From contig MKTW01000002.1 in NCBI GenBank assembly GCA_001898405.1, positions 63,719 to 127,718 on the forward strand: a DNA stretch of 64,000 bases, read 5' to 3'. Made by a program: the position numbers and the translations under genes. Below are positions 50,766 through 59,689 of this stretch, in pieces (position 1 is the stretch's first letter; each line of letters opens with the position of its first letter). This DNA is from Sphingobacteriales bacterium 44-61. Its GTDB lineage: Bacteria > Bacteroidota > Bacteroidia > Chitinophagales > Chitinophagaceae. The notes below the pieces were generated by a model that had not been told where the DNA came from, searched no databases, and was given only the letters and a program-made list of their open reading frames with translations.

Positions 50766-52025
50766 TCAATCCATTCTTTTTAATACCGCATTTCCTACTG
50801 CGCAGTCAAGGCATTTACGCTGACTGCAATACTGGCTCTTCAGTTCAAGCAAGACTTGTGTATCGCGGGCTGTACGGCTCTTCATACCCAGTTGCTTATA
50901 TCCTTCAATAATGGTATTGTATTCCGGGGGAAGATCTTCCAGCCATTGCAGCACTTTTTCTTTCAATGACTCTTCCTGGTGGAAATGCGCATACGTAAAT
51001 AATATCGGGATGATCGTGTTGATGATAATTGAATCGGCCATCGTTGTTCCAAGCCTCTTCGGGCGGAATGAACCGGCCTCATTCAGGCGGTAATGATAAT
51101 GCCAGTAATCGTTGGCTGTTACATCCAGCCATTGACGGATATCTTTTACATTCACGGCTTCTTTTACACGGGTGAATAAGTGAGTGGTTTGATGTACCAG
51201 CATAGCCAATTGGGCAAAGCGCACAGTAGGAAAATTAACCGGTCGCATCCGCAGAAAAACCGGCTGGCCATGAACAGGTTTCAACTGATATTTACGTCGG
51301 AGAAACTGATATTCCTTTTGCAGGAGAATGGCATAATCTTCCCCGTATCGTTCATTCAGCAAGCCCGCCTGCCCAAGCAGCAATGCTTCCAGTTGATGCA
51401 ATTGATTTTTATGCCGTGCCAGCAAAGCCAGTGGAACAGACCGCGCTACTGCTTCAAAGAGGTCAGCGTTCAGGAGGCTGCCAAAGCTTCTTGCCAGCAG
51501 CCACCAGAATGTTTCTTCCCAATGAAAATTATTCTGGCGGAGAAGGGCACCGGTCATGCCTGTTTTCCGTAACAGGCGCTCTGCCAGCAACCGGTCTTTC
51601 CAGCTTTGCCAGGCAAGATCTTCAAGACTGGTGATCTTTTTCCCGCAGGGAATAAAAGCTGTTGACCGCAGCAATGATTGATAATGCTGCAGGAGCAGAT
51701 GTGGTATGCGATGCTTTAATTCCAGCACAGGCAGGTCATTAACAGGACCGTCATCTTCCCACACCACGTGCAGTATCACGTTGCTGTAATGCGGATCATA
51801 TTCATGAGCATGCTTATTCCAGTCAGACGTATGCAGGTGCAGTTCTACTGAACCAGACCAGGTGAATGGTCCGATCTTTACACGGGCATTAAAAAAATCA
51901 GGCCCCTGGTTGGTGTTATATATGCCGGGAGAGAATACATACACCGGCTCATTATTCACCGTGGTAAGATGATGCCGGTTGAAATGCTGGAACTGCCAGA
52001 TATATTGTAATAATCTTTCCGTCAT
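50766..52025 (-). CDS. DUF2851 family protein
   Basis: 419-residue cytoplasmic protein of the Bacteroidota-typical DUF2851 family. Features are the N-terminal IWQFQHFNRHHLTTVNNEPV region, NTNQGPDFFNARVKIGPFTW (about 37-56) and GSVELHLHTSDWNKHAHEYD. The C-terminus has a small Cys cluster (QYCSQRKCLDCAVG) that may bind metal. The conserved acidic and histidine residues suggest a nuclease-like fold, but this is inference and no activity is known. The stop is 29 bp from the family D hairpin. It is followed by the maf gene 91 bp upstream on the same strand. Confidence 0.88.
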   Translation of the reverse strand: MTERLLQYIWQFQHFNRHHLTTVNNEPVYVFSPGIYNTNQGPDFFNARVKIGPFTWSGSVELHLHTSDWNKHAHEYDPHYSNVILHVVWEDDGPVNDLPVLELKHRIPHLLLQHYQSLLRSTAFIPCGKKITSLEDLAWQSWKDRLLAERLLRKTGMTGALLRQNNFHWEETFWWLLARSFGSLLNADLFEAVARSVPLALLARHKNQLHQLEALLLGQAGLLNERYGEDYAILLQKEYQFLRRKYQLKPVHGQPVFLRMRPVNFPTVRFAQLAMLVHQTTHLFTRVKEAVNVKDIRQWLDVTANDYWHYHYRLNEAGSFRPKRLGTTMADSIIINTIIPILFTYAHFHQEESLKEKVLQWLEDLPPEYNTIIEGYKQLGMKSRTARDTQVLLELKSQYCSQRKCLDCAVGNAVLKRMD

Positions 52026-52116
52026 TGGGTCCCTTTTAAAGAGGGATCCAAAGTAGAAAGCCTGCCGGCTACGGCAATCGTTTTTACAACAGTTTATAAA
52101 GAGAAAATAACGGAGA

Positions 52117-52680
52117 TCATTTGTATTTTTCCAGCTCTCTTACCACCCTGCTCACAGGAAGTCCCATCACATTATAGAAATCACCGGAAACGGACTGGAT
52201 GCCTACCACGCCGATCCATTCCTGGATGGCATAAGCACCGGCTTTATCATAGGGTTTATATTTGTCAACATAGAATTCGATTTGTTGCCGGCTTAGTGAA
52301 TGAAAATACACATCTGTGATATCGGCAAATGCTGTTTCTTTTTCACCCTGCCTGATCACGACACCTGTGATCACCCGGTGGCGGTTGCCCGACAGCCTGG
52401 AAAGGATACGGACCGCATCTTCCCGGTCGACCGGCTTACCGATTATTTGCTGCTCTAATACGACCACCGTATCTGCGGCTAAAACCACTTTGCCGGTTTC
52501 AACGGAGGATTGAACTGCCAGCGCTTTATTCCTTGCGATATGTACCGGCACTTCTTCTATAGGCAATGAATCGGGGTAGGTTTCCGCTGTTTCTTTCACT
52601 ACTATTTCAAAAGGTATTTCTGCCCATTCCAGCAATTGCTTTCGCCGGGGCGATTGGGAAGCCAGGATGATCGGGTTCAT
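52117..52680 (-). CDS. maf: Maf family nucleotide pyrophosphatase
   Basis: 187-residue Maf protein, a pyrophosphatase hydrolysing non-canonical nucleotides such as dTTP, UTP or modified pyrimidines. The N-terminal SQSPRRKQLLEWA (about 8-20), the HIARNKALAV helix and the catalytic AADTVVVLEQ (about 68-77) are present. The start ATG 52680 overlaps the stop of the UbiA-type gene by four bases (ATGA), so the two are translationally coupled. It is the last gene of the kdsC-like/UbiA/maf run. Confidence 0.93.
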   Translation of the reverse strand: MNPIILASQSPRRKQLLEWAEIPFEIVVKETAETYPDSLPIEEVPVHIARNKALAVQSSVETGKVVLAADTVVVLEQQIIGKPVDREDAVRILSRLSGNRHRVITGVVIRQGEKETAFADITDVYFHSLSRQQIEFYVDKYKPYDKAGAYAIQEWIGVVGIQSVSGDFYNVMGLPVSRVVRELEKYK

Positions 52681-53609
52681 ATATAAAAGTAAAAAAAGAT
52701 CATAGAAAGGATACCAGTAAACATCACTCCTTTAGTAAGCCTGCTCAAGCGATGATAATCGCTGATCTCTGTGGCTTTAAACAATCCAGAGAGAATATAA
52801 AGCAAGGGCAGGATGATAAACACCACGCAGTAAGCCACCGCCCACCACCATTGAAATTGTAATACATAAACCTGCACCACGGCAAGGATCACGATAAGGA
52901 TGATCAGCCAGACAGCAATATAGACTTTTGACGTGTTTACACCCCATACAATCGGCATGGTACGGCAACCATAACGGGCATCCCCATCCCTGTCCTCGAT
53001 ATCTTTAATGGCTTCCCTGATCAAAGAAAGAATAAATGCAAAGCCTGCATAGAGAAAAGCAAAGCGGAACAGTTTGGATTGCCCGGGATGGTTTGCTCCA
53101 AATGCATCGACTACTGAAACCTTAGAAAAAAATATAATTAAAATGGTCCAGGCTGTCAGCAAAGAAATAAGCACATTCCCTATCAGCAATTTCCGTTTGA
53201 ATGTGGTGGAGTAAAACCATAGTGTGAATACACATAGAATATTTGCAACTATCAGGTACCATTTTCCCAGTATTGGTAATGCTAACATGGTAAGAAGAAC
53301 ACCTGTGGCACTTAAGATAAAATGCCAGGCAATAGCCCAGCGGCGGCTGATAAATTTATCCACTACCAGGCGGCGTGGCTTATTCACCTCATCAATATTG
53401 ATATCAAAATAATCGTTGATAATATAGCCTGCTGCTGCGATCAATACAGAAGCCGCTGCCAGTAAAAGAAAACTCCGGGTATCATGCGCAGGAATAGTGT
53501 CCTCATATAAAGGATAATAAATACATACCTGGAAAAGCACCTGCGTAAGCGCTATAAAAATGAGGTTTGGCAGGCGGACCAATCTCAAGAAAGCTGCAAA
53601 CAAACTCAT
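52677..53609 (-). CDS. UbiA-type prenyltransferase
   Basis: 310-residue membrane prenyltransferase with about eight to nine helices. Both Asp-rich motifs are present: NDYFDINIDEVNKPRR (about 66-81) and IKDIEDRDGDARYGCRT (about 196-212). The Bacteroidota branch is usually annotated as geranylgeranylglycerol-phosphate geranylgeranyltransferase-like. The true acceptor is not known and a quinone acceptor is also possible. The start is uncertain: ATG 53609 (MSLFAAFLRLVRLPN) is preferred, ATG 53633 is the alternative. The stop overlaps the maf start. Confidence 0.87.
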   Translation of the reverse strand: MSLFAAFLRLVRLPNLIFIALTQVLFQVCIYYPLYEDTIPAHDTRSFLLLAAASVLIAAAGYIINDYFDINIDEVNKPRRLVVDKFISRRWAIAWHFILSATGVLLTMLALPILGKWYLIVANILCVFTLWFYSTTFKRKLLIGNVLISLLTAWTILIIFFSKVSVVDAFGANHPGQSKLFRFAFLYAGFAFILSLIREAIKDIEDRDGDARYGCRTMPIVWGVNTSKVYIAVWLIILIVILAVVQVYVLQFQWWWAVAYCVVFIILPLLYILSGLFKATEISDYHRLSRLTKGVMFTGILSMIFFYFYI

Positions 53610-53674
53610 TCTTATTTTTTTTGAAAGATACATCACCTGCCTGAGGAATAAAACCCCTGCCGGCATGAATATGA

Positions 53675-54196
53675 TCAACGGGAACTCACTTCTTCACTAT
53701 GTTGCCAGTGGCCGCGCAGCTTCATTATCTTTTCGATAATTTCCCTTACACATCCTTCGCCTCCTTTGACAGGAGAAACATGGGAAGAAATTTCTTTTAT
53801 TTCTGCAATAGCATCGGCCGGACAGGCTGCCAGTCCTGCAAAACGCATAGCATCCAGATCGGGCATATCATCGCCCATAAAAAGCAATTCTTCCCGCTGA
53901 AGCCCTTTAGCAGTCACATATTCTTCCAGCAAAACCTTTTTATCTCCAACACCCATATGCACTTCCGTAATGCCTAATTTATTTAAACGGTCAACTACCG
54001 GTGAAGCGGCTGCACCGGAAATGACCACTACACGATAGCCTTTTTTCACTGCCAATTGCAGGGCATACCCATCGCGGATGCTCATACGCCGCGCTTGCAA
54101 ACCATTTTCTAATACGAGAATAGTGCCGTCTGTTAGTACTCCGTCTACATCAAAGACAAAAGTCGTGATCTTTTTTAACCGTTCGTTTATACTCAT
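53675..54196 (-). CDS. KdsC-like HAD phosphatase
   Basis: 173-residue HAD phosphatase of the KdsC subgroup (3-deoxy-D-manno-octulosonate 8-phosphate phosphatase-like). The HAD motif I is FDVDGVLTDG (about 14-23), motif II is around VVISGAAA and motif IV is FMGDDMPDLDAM (about 107-118). The cap is minimal, typical of tetrameric KdsC enzymes. The UbiA-type gene follows on the same strand. ATG 54196 (MSINERLKKIT) is supported by a TATTTTTG box seven bases upstream. Role in KDO synthesis for LPS is inferred; no other KDO gene is in the window. Confidence 0.87.
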   Translation of the reverse strand: MSINERLKKITTFVFDVDGVLTDGTILVLENGLQARRMSIRDGYALQLAVKKGYRVVVISGAAASPVVDRLNKLGITEVHMGVGDKKVLLEEYVTAKGLQREELLFMGDDMPDLDAMRFAGLAACPADAIAEIKEISSHVSPVKGGEGCVREIIEKIMKLRGHWQHSEEVSSR

Positions 54197-54203
54197 GATC
54201 TTA

Positions 54204-54211
54204 CAAAAATA
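54204..54211 (-). promoter_or_regulatory. Candidate -7 box of the KdsC-like gene (TATTTTTG)
   Basis: TATTTTTG on the minus strand, seven bases before ATG 54196. It implies a very short or absent leader, and it lies between the family B palindrome and the gene. Confidence 0.45.
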
Positions 54212-54244
54212 AATAACAGACAATACTTACTAAGATATTTCTCT

Positions 54245-54306
54245 CCTTCCCGTCCTTCCCGCCTTACCGGTAAAAATTTACCGGTAAGGCGGGAAGGACG
54301 GGAAGG
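54245..54306. repeat. Repeat family B, copy 2
   Basis: Perfect 30-nt arms (54245-54274 and 54277-54306) separated by two bases. The core is CTTCCCGCCTTACCGGTAAA. It is a shortened form of the element at 13237-13356. It lies between the DUF2520 stop (54356) and the promoter of the KdsC-like gene on the same strand. Confidence 0.88.
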
Positions 54307-54355
54307 GAGTGTTTATAACAAAGCTTGCTTTATTTATTAGTAGAATATGTTTAAA

Positions 54356-55123
54356 CTAAGATTCCTGTTGTATACTGGATGTGAGCAGCAGGTAAATGTT
54401 TTTCAGTTCAGGGTGGGCAGATAGAATGGCCAGGTGTTTTTGGATCGTTGCTTCATCATGACGGATGGCAGGGCCTGTTTGTGCCTGTTTGGGCGACACT
54501 TCCTTAATGCGTGAAATAGTTTCATCGATCAGCGGAAGCAGTTGATTGAAAGCGATCCCTTCTTTTTTGCAATATTCTTCTGCCAGTGCCAGCAGATGGT
54601 TTACAAAATTATTGACGATCACTGCCGCCACATGCAGTTTTAACCGTTGCTCATCACCTGCCGGCACAGGCGGGTAATAAGATATGGAAAAGGCCAGTTG
54701 CTCCAGCTTTTGTTTGGCGGTCTTATCATGCCCATCCACATACACAGGGATATCCGGCAGGGTGCTCATTTCTTTCCGCAGGCTTTGCAAGGGATAAAAA
54801 ACACCGTAATGTGCCGTTACAGGTTTCAAAACATCAGCAGGTACGGCCGCAGCCGTATGGGCCACCACTTTACCCGGCAGGCGAAGATCAGCAGCGATCT
54901 CTGCTACAGCATTGTCTGAAACTGCGATGATATATACATCCGCATTCTTGTTTAGCAGGGAGATATAGTTGGCAGACTCTGTATCCCATTCATAAGCCAG
55001 TTGAGTAGCAGCAGATGCATTCCGGCTCAGTATCTGCAGAATGGTATGACCAGCCTGTTTGAATTTTCTTCCCAGCACTGCGGCCGTATTCCCAGAGCCA
55101 ATGATAACGATATCCATAGCCAA
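54356..55123 (-). CDS. Rossmann-fold / DUF2520 protein
   Basis: 255-residue protein with an NAD(P)-binding Rossmann half (IVIIGSGNTAAVLGRKFKQA, about 5-24) and a C-terminal helical DUF2520 domain (HVAAVIVNNFVNHLLALAEE). It is annotated in the phylum as an oxidoreductase or NADP-dependent, F420-like protein of unknown substrate. In Bacteroidota it commonly precedes the KdsC-like HAD, UbiA and Maf genes, as it does here. The second Met (MDIVIIGSG) at residue 3 is an equally good start. Confidence 0.86.
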   Translation of the reverse strand: MAMDIVIIGSGNTAAVLGRKFKQAGHTILQILSRNASAATQLAYEWDTESANYISLLNKNADVYIIAVSDNAVAEIAADLRLPGKVVAHTAAAVPADVLKPVTAHYGVFYPLQSLRKEMSTLPDIPVYVDGHDKTAKQKLEQLAFSISYYPPVPAGDEQRLKLHVAAVIVNNFVNHLLALAEEYCKKEGIAFNQLLPLIDETISRIKEVSPKQAQTGPAIRHDEATIQKHLAILSAHPELKNIYLLLTSSIQQES

Positions 55124-55147
55124 ACCTGAAGTTTAAAGGGCTTTAAA

Positions 55148-55155
55148 TAAATTTG
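55148..55155 (+). promoter_or_regulatory. Candidate -7 box of the alpha/beta hydrolase (TAAATTTG)
   Basis: TAAATTTG, then six bases (TACCCG), then ATG 55162. The alternative upstream TTG start would fall inside the box, so the ATG is favoured. Leaderless spacing as at UbiD and the epimerase. Confidence 0.45.
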
Positions 55156-55161
55156 TACCCG

Positions 55162-56010
55162 ATGATGAAATTAGTGCAAAAAATCGCAGTGGGTTATATC
55201 CGGAAAAAATTCAGCCTGTTATCGGCTATTTCGCCCAGGAAGACTGCTGAACAGGCTTTTAAGTTATTCTCCACACCTCAACGCCGGACCCGTGGACCCT
55301 TACCGGCAATTTTCACTGAAGCGGAAAAACTGCATTTTGATTTCGAGGGCTATCACATTGCGGGCTATCGCTGGAATAAAGATACCGGCCGGAGGGTGCT
55401 GATCATCCATGGATTCGAATCGTCTGTCATCAATTTTGATCAGTACGTACAATCTCTTTTGCAAAAAGGGTATGAAGTGCTGGCTTTTGATGCTCCTGCA
55501 CACGGACGCAGCAGCGGTAAACAGGTGAATGCGGTGGTCTTCAGTAATTTTATCCGGCATATTCACGAGCATTATGGCCCTGTTCATTCCTTTATGGCCC
55601 ACTCCTTCGGCGGATTATGCCTTTGCATTGCACTTGCAGAAATGAAACCGGACAATAACCGCCGGATCGTGTTGATCGCACCGGCTACTGAAACAGCTAC
55701 GGCCATCCGCCATTTTTTTCATTTTATCCGGCTGAAAAATGATAAGGCCAGGAAAGAGTTTGACAACATCATTACCCGCGTCGGCGGTCAGCCTGTGGCC
55801 TGGTTTTCGATAGGAAGAACGCTTGAGCAGATCCCGAACCCGGTCCTTTGGTTGCATGATGAAAATGATCAGATCACACCCCTGTCTGACGCTTTGAAGA
55901 TCAAGGAAAGGAATTTACCGAATATCCGGTTTGTGATAACAAAAGGGCTCGGGCATAGCAGGATTTACAGGGATGAAGAAGTAAGAAAAGAAGTTGTCGG
56001 TTTTCTTTGA
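55162..56010 (+). CDS. Alpha/beta hydrolase
   Basis: 282-residue alpha/beta-hydrolase of unknown substrate. The nucleophile elbow is MAHSFGG (Ser about 143, AHSFG in place of GxSxG). The acid Asp is likely in LWLHDENDQITPL (about 229-241) and the His is in GLGHSRIYRD (about 262-271). The oxyanion-strand motif IIHGFESS (about 72-79) is intact. The length and helical cap (IRHFFHFIRLKNDKARKEF) are typical of the family. Cytoplasmic, no signal peptide. The SGNH gene follows 105 bp later on the same strand. Confidence 0.88.
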   Translation: MMKLVQKIAVGYIRKKFSLLSAISPRKTAEQAFKLFSTPQRRTRGPLPAIFTEAEKLHFDFEGYHIAGYRWNKDTGRRVLIIHGFESSVINFDQYVQSLLQKGYEVLAFDAPAHGRSSGKQVNAVVFSNFIRHIHEHYGPVHSFMAHSFGGLCLCIALAEMKPDNNRRIVLIAPATETATAIRHFFHFIRLKNDKARKEFDNIITRVGGQPVAWFSIGRTLEQIPNPVLWLHDENDQITPLSDALKIKERNLPNIRFVITKGLGHSRIYRDEEVRKEVVGFL

Positions 56011-56115
56011 GTTCTGATGAGGACGTGGCCTCGTTGACCGAATGACGGTCAACGTTAAACAAACACTACCAGAAATATCCGGCAATCCACCACTCTCCTT
56101 ATTTTTATCCTTGCT

Positions 56116-56742
56116 ATGAGAGTTCCCCCATCCAAAAAGACCTATACTTATCTCGCACTCGGCGATTCTTATACCATTGGTGAGAAAGTAGCCGCAGAAG
56201 AAAATTTTCCTTCGCAGACCGCAAGCCTGTTGCACAAAAAAGGAAGAAAAATTGCAAAGCCAAGGATCATTGCCAAAACAGGCTGGACAACCGGGGAATT
56301 GCAGGCTGCGCTGAATAAAGCCCGGCTGAAAAAACAATATGATTTTGTTACCTTATTAATAGGTGTAAATAATCAATACCGCGGCCTGAAAGTAGTGGAG
56401 TATATCCCGGAGTTCGAGCATCTGTTAAGGCAAGCCATCAAACTGGCGGGCAATAACACCACGCATGTAGTAGTATTGTCTATTCCCGACTGGGGGGTAA
56501 CACCTTTTGCAGAAGGCCGCGACCGCCAGCAAATAGCCACAGACATTGACGCCTATAATGCAGCCAACCAGTTGTTGGCAGAAAAATATAAAGTACATTA
56601 TATTAATATTACCCCGGCCACCCGGAAAGCCTCAACTGACGCAAGCCTCCTGGCAGAAGATGGCCTGCATCCCTCCGGAAAAGCATATGCCGAATGGGCA
56701 GCGGAGGTCTGCCAGTACCTCCTGAGCGAAACAGAAAAATAA
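56116..56742 (+). CDS. SGNH/GDSL hydrolase
   Basis: 208-residue esterase-like SGNH hydrolase. Block I with the nucleophile Ser is LALGDSYTIGE (about 13-23), the oxyanion Gly appears in AKTGWTTGEL, block III Asn is in LLIGVNNQYRG (about 82-92) and block V Asp/His is DGLHPSGKAYAEW. No signal peptide is visible, so it is probably cytoplasmic. Possible substrates include acyl or acetyl esters of sugars or lipids. No operon partner beyond the upstream hydrolase. Confidence 0.88.
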   Translation: MRVPPSKKTYTYLALGDSYTIGEKVAAEENFPSQTASLLHKKGRKIAKPRIIAKTGWTTGELQAALNKARLKKQYDFVTLLIGVNNQYRGLKVVEYIPEFEHLLRQAIKLAGNNTTHVVVLSIPDWGVTPFAEGRDRQQIATDIDAYNAANQLLAEKYKVHYINITPATRKASTDASLLAEDGLHPSGKAYAEWAAEVCQYLLSETEK

Positions 56743-57019
56743 CGTTGAAATGCGCAACATCACGCGTATCTTTCCCGTTTGTCCTGAACACAATTGCGCA
56801 AAAAAATGTTAAGACTGTACGAAGAAAAATTACAGGGCCCCTGAAATCCTTACCAGACAAGGGTTTGGGGCAACTAAAAAGTTTCCGGGTCTTAGCCGGA
56901 ACAAACTTGTCTGAGGCGGTAAAAAGACATTCAAAAGTTGGTTTACGAAAAAATTTATTATTCTTGTTCTAACTTGCGGCCACTAAACAGTGGTTATTTT
57001 ATTTAATTATGGTGTGAAT

Positions 57020-59602
57020 ATGGCGAAAAACCTATTGATTGTTGAGAGCCCTGCGAAAGCTAAAACGATTGAAAAGATCCTGGGAAAAGAATTCCAGGTA
57101 AAGAGCTGTTTCGGGCATATCCGGGACCTCGAAAAAGCCGGAATGGGTATTGATATTGAAAGAAATTACGCTCCAAGATATATAGTGCCGGATGATAAGG
57201 AAAAAGTGGTAAAAGAACTGAAAAGCCTGGCCCAAAAATCTGATGAAGTGTGGCTGGCTACGGATGAGGACCGTGAAGGGGAAGCTATCAGCTGGCATTT
57301 ATGCGAGGTATTGGGGCTCGACCCCAAAACAACCAAGCGTATCGTTTTTCATGAGATCACCAAACCCGCTATTCAGGCTGCGGTGCAAAACCCGCGCAAG
57401 CTGGACATGAACCTGGTGATGGCACAACAGGCCCGCCGGATACTGGACCGTATTGTAGGATTTGAGCTCAGCCCTGTGCTCTGGCGCAAAATGAGCATGC
57501 GCAATAACCTCAGCGCCGGTCGTGTACAAAGCGTGGCCGTAAGGCTGATCGCAGAAAGAGAAAGGGAGATCAATGCATTTGTTCCTACCAGTTCCTTTAA
57601 GATAGAAGCACTGTTCACTGCCAAAGACCTGACCAATAAATCAGTCACTTTCACAGCAGAAGGAAAAAAACAATCCAAAGCAGAAGATGCGGAAGCTTTT
57701 CTGCAAAGCTGTGTCGGTGCCGGTTATAAGGTAACCGATATACAGGTAAAACCAGGAAAGCGCTCCCCTGCCCCTCCCTTCACCACTTCCACTTTGCAAC
57801 AAGAAGCCTCCCGCAAGTTGGGATATGGTGTGTCGAGAACGATGCTGATCGCACAAAAACTTTACGAGAATGGTTATATCACTTATATGCGTACAGACAG
57901 TGTGAACCTGAGCAATACCGCGCTTGGTGATATTACCAATACCGTAAAAGGAATGTATGGTGATAAATACCACCAGTTCCGCAAATACAAAAACAAGAAC
58001 GAAAGCGCACAGGAAGCACACGAAGCTATCAGGCCTACTTACATGAACAATACTACCGTGGAAGAACCTGATTGGAAACGCCTTTATGAACTGATCTGGA
58101 AACGCACCATGGCCAGCCAGATGGCAGACGCAGAACTGGAAAAGACAACCGCAAAGATCGAGATCTCTACTAATAAGGAAGAGCTGACCGCTACCGGGGA
58201 AGTGCTGAAATTTGACGGCTTCCTGAAAGTGTACCGCGAAGACAAGGATGAAGATGAAGTGAATGATGACGACACACAGGAAGGCATGCTGCCTCCGCTG
58301 ACCCCGGGCCAGCAACTGCCGCTGAAAGAAATGAAAGCGACAGAACGCTTCACCCGCCCGCTGCCCCGCTACACGGAAGCATCGCTGGTGAAAAAGCTGG
58401 AAGAACTGGGCATTGGCCGCCCTTCCACTTATGCACCTACCATTTCCACTATCCTGAAAAGAGGATACGTGGAGAAAAGAGATAAGGAAGGAGTGAAAAG
58501 GGATTTCCGCGTGCTGTTGCTGAAAAATGATCAGCTCAGCAAAGTAACAGAACAGGAAAATACCGGTGCTGAGAAATCGAAGCTGTTCCCCTCCGATCTC
58601 GGGTTGGTAGTTACTGATTTTCTGAAGCAGTACTTTGACGATATCATGGACTATGGTTTCACGGCCAAAATTGAAGAAGAGTTTGACGAAGTGGCTGAAG
58701 GCAAGATGAAATGGAACAAGATGATCGACGAGTTCTACAGTCCCTTCAAAAAAGATGTAGACAACACGATTGAAACGGCCGAACGCATCAAAGGGGAAAG
58801 GGAACTGGGCACAGATCCCGAATCAGGAAAACCGGTTGTAGCACGTATGGGCCGCTACGGCCCCATGGTGCAGATCGGCAGCGCCGATGATGAAGACAAA
58901 CCACGCTTCGCGAAAATACCGACCGGTCAAAGCATTGAGACCATCACCTATGATGAAGCAATGGAACTGTTCAAACTGCAGGGCACATTCGGTCAGTTTG
59001 AAGGCAAAGACATATCCGTGAACGTAGGCCGCTTCGGCCCTTATGTGAAATGGGGGGAAGAATATATTTCCATTCCCCGCGGCACTGATCTCGCTACTGT
59101 TGACCTTGACCGGGCCATTTCCCTGATCAAAGAGAAAAAACAGGCCGATGCTCCCGTAGGCTCTTACGATAGCAAACCCATCACCAAAGGCAAAGGAAGA
59201 TTTGGTCCCTTTATCAAATGGGATGGAATGTTTATCAACGTACCAAAGCGCTACAATTTTGATGCATTGACCCAGGCAGATATGAACGAACTGATCGATG
59301 CCAAAGTAAAGAAAGAAGCCAACCGTTTTATACAAAGATGGGCAGATGAAAATATCGCGGTAGAAAATGGCCGCTGGGGCCCCTTTATCCGCTTTGGCAA
59401 AAAAATGCTGAAGCTCCCCAGGAAAGCTGATGACACAAAATATACAGCAGAAGAAGCAGCCGCCTTCACCCTGGATGATGTGAAAAAAATGATCGAGGCA
59501 GAGATACCAGGCGCATTTGCCAAAAAAGAAAAGAAACCTGCTGCAAAGAAAAAAGCAGCCCCCAAGAAAGCAGCTACCAAAAAAGCGGCAAAGAAAAAAT
59601 AA
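57020..59602 (+). CDS. topA: DNA topoisomerase I (type IA)
   Basis: 860-residue enzyme relaxing negative supercoils. Toprim residues are in LLIVESPAKAKTIEKIL and ATDEDREGEAISWH. The active-site Tyr is in GYITYMRTDSVNLS. The C-terminus has four Topo C-terminal repeats (GRYGPMVQI, GRFGPYVKW, GRFGPFIKW, GRWGPFIRF) instead of Zn-ribbons, and a Lys/Ala-rich tail (PAAKKKAAPKKAATKKAAKKK, shown here in part) that probably adds DNA binding. ATG 57020 (MAKNLLIVESPAK) is the family start. A clear intrinsic terminator follows at 59621. Confidence 0.96.
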   Translation: MAKNLLIVESPAKAKTIEKILGKEFQVKSCFGHIRDLEKAGMGIDIERNYAPRYIVPDDKEKVVKELKSLAQKSDEVWLATDEDREGEAISWHLCEVLGLDPKTTKRIVFHEITKPAIQAAVQNPRKLDMNLVMAQQARRILDRIVGFELSPVLWRKMSMRNNLSAGRVQSVAVRLIAEREREINAFVPTSSFKIEALFTAKDLTNKSVTFTAEGKKQSKAEDAEAFLQSCVGAGYKVTDIQVKPGKRSPAPPFTTSTLQQEASRKLGYGVSRTMLIAQKLYENGYITYMRTDSVNLSNTALGDITNTVKGMYGDKYHQFRKYKNKNESAQEAHEAIRPTYMNNTTVEEPDWKRLYELIWKRTMASQMADAELEKTTAKIEISTNKEELTATGEVLKFDGFLKVYREDKDEDEVNDDDTQEGMLPPLTPGQQLPLKEMKATERFTRPLPRYTEASLVKKLEELGIGRPSTYAPTISTILKRGYVEKRDKEGVKRDFRVLLLKNDQLSKVTEQENTGAEKSKLFPSDLGLVVTDFLKQYFDDIMDYGFTAKIEEEFDEVAEGKMKWNKMIDEFYSPFKKDVDNTIETAERIKGERELGTDPESGKPVVARMGRYGPMVQIGSADDEDKPRFAKIPTGQSIETITYDEAMELFKLQGTFGQFEGKDISVNVGRFGPYVKWGEEYISIPRGTDLATVDLDRAISLIKEKKQADAPVGSYDSKPITKGKGRFGPFIKWDGMFINVPKRYNFDALTQADMNELIDAKVKKEANRFIQRWADENIAVENGRWGPFIRFGKKMLKLPRKADDTKYTAEEAAAFTLDDVKKMIEAEIPGAFAKKEKKPAAKKKAAPKKAATKKAAKKK

Positions 59603-59620
59603 GCGGCAACAGATCATATT

Positions 59621-59660
59621 TCCCACAAGGCAGGATCAATATTCTTCTTGTGGGATTTTT
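59621..59660 (+). terminator. Intrinsic terminator of topA
   Basis: TCCCACAAG (59621-59629) pairs with CTTGTGGGA (59647-59655), 9 bp, followed by TTTTT. The loop of 17 nt is long but the T tract is clear. Confidence 0.75.
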
Positions 59661-59689
59661 AATGCCTGTACTAAAAAATATATCTAGTG

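Noticed and set aside
56694-56972. 92-codon plus-strand frame between the SGNH gene and topA
   Set aside because: Overlaps the SGNH gene end in another frame and has basic, unstructured composition.
58823-59626. Long open frame antisense to the topA C-terminus
   Set aside because: Cys- and Phe-rich translation arising from the complement of the Lys/Ala and Gly-rich topA tail; topA itself is unambiguous.
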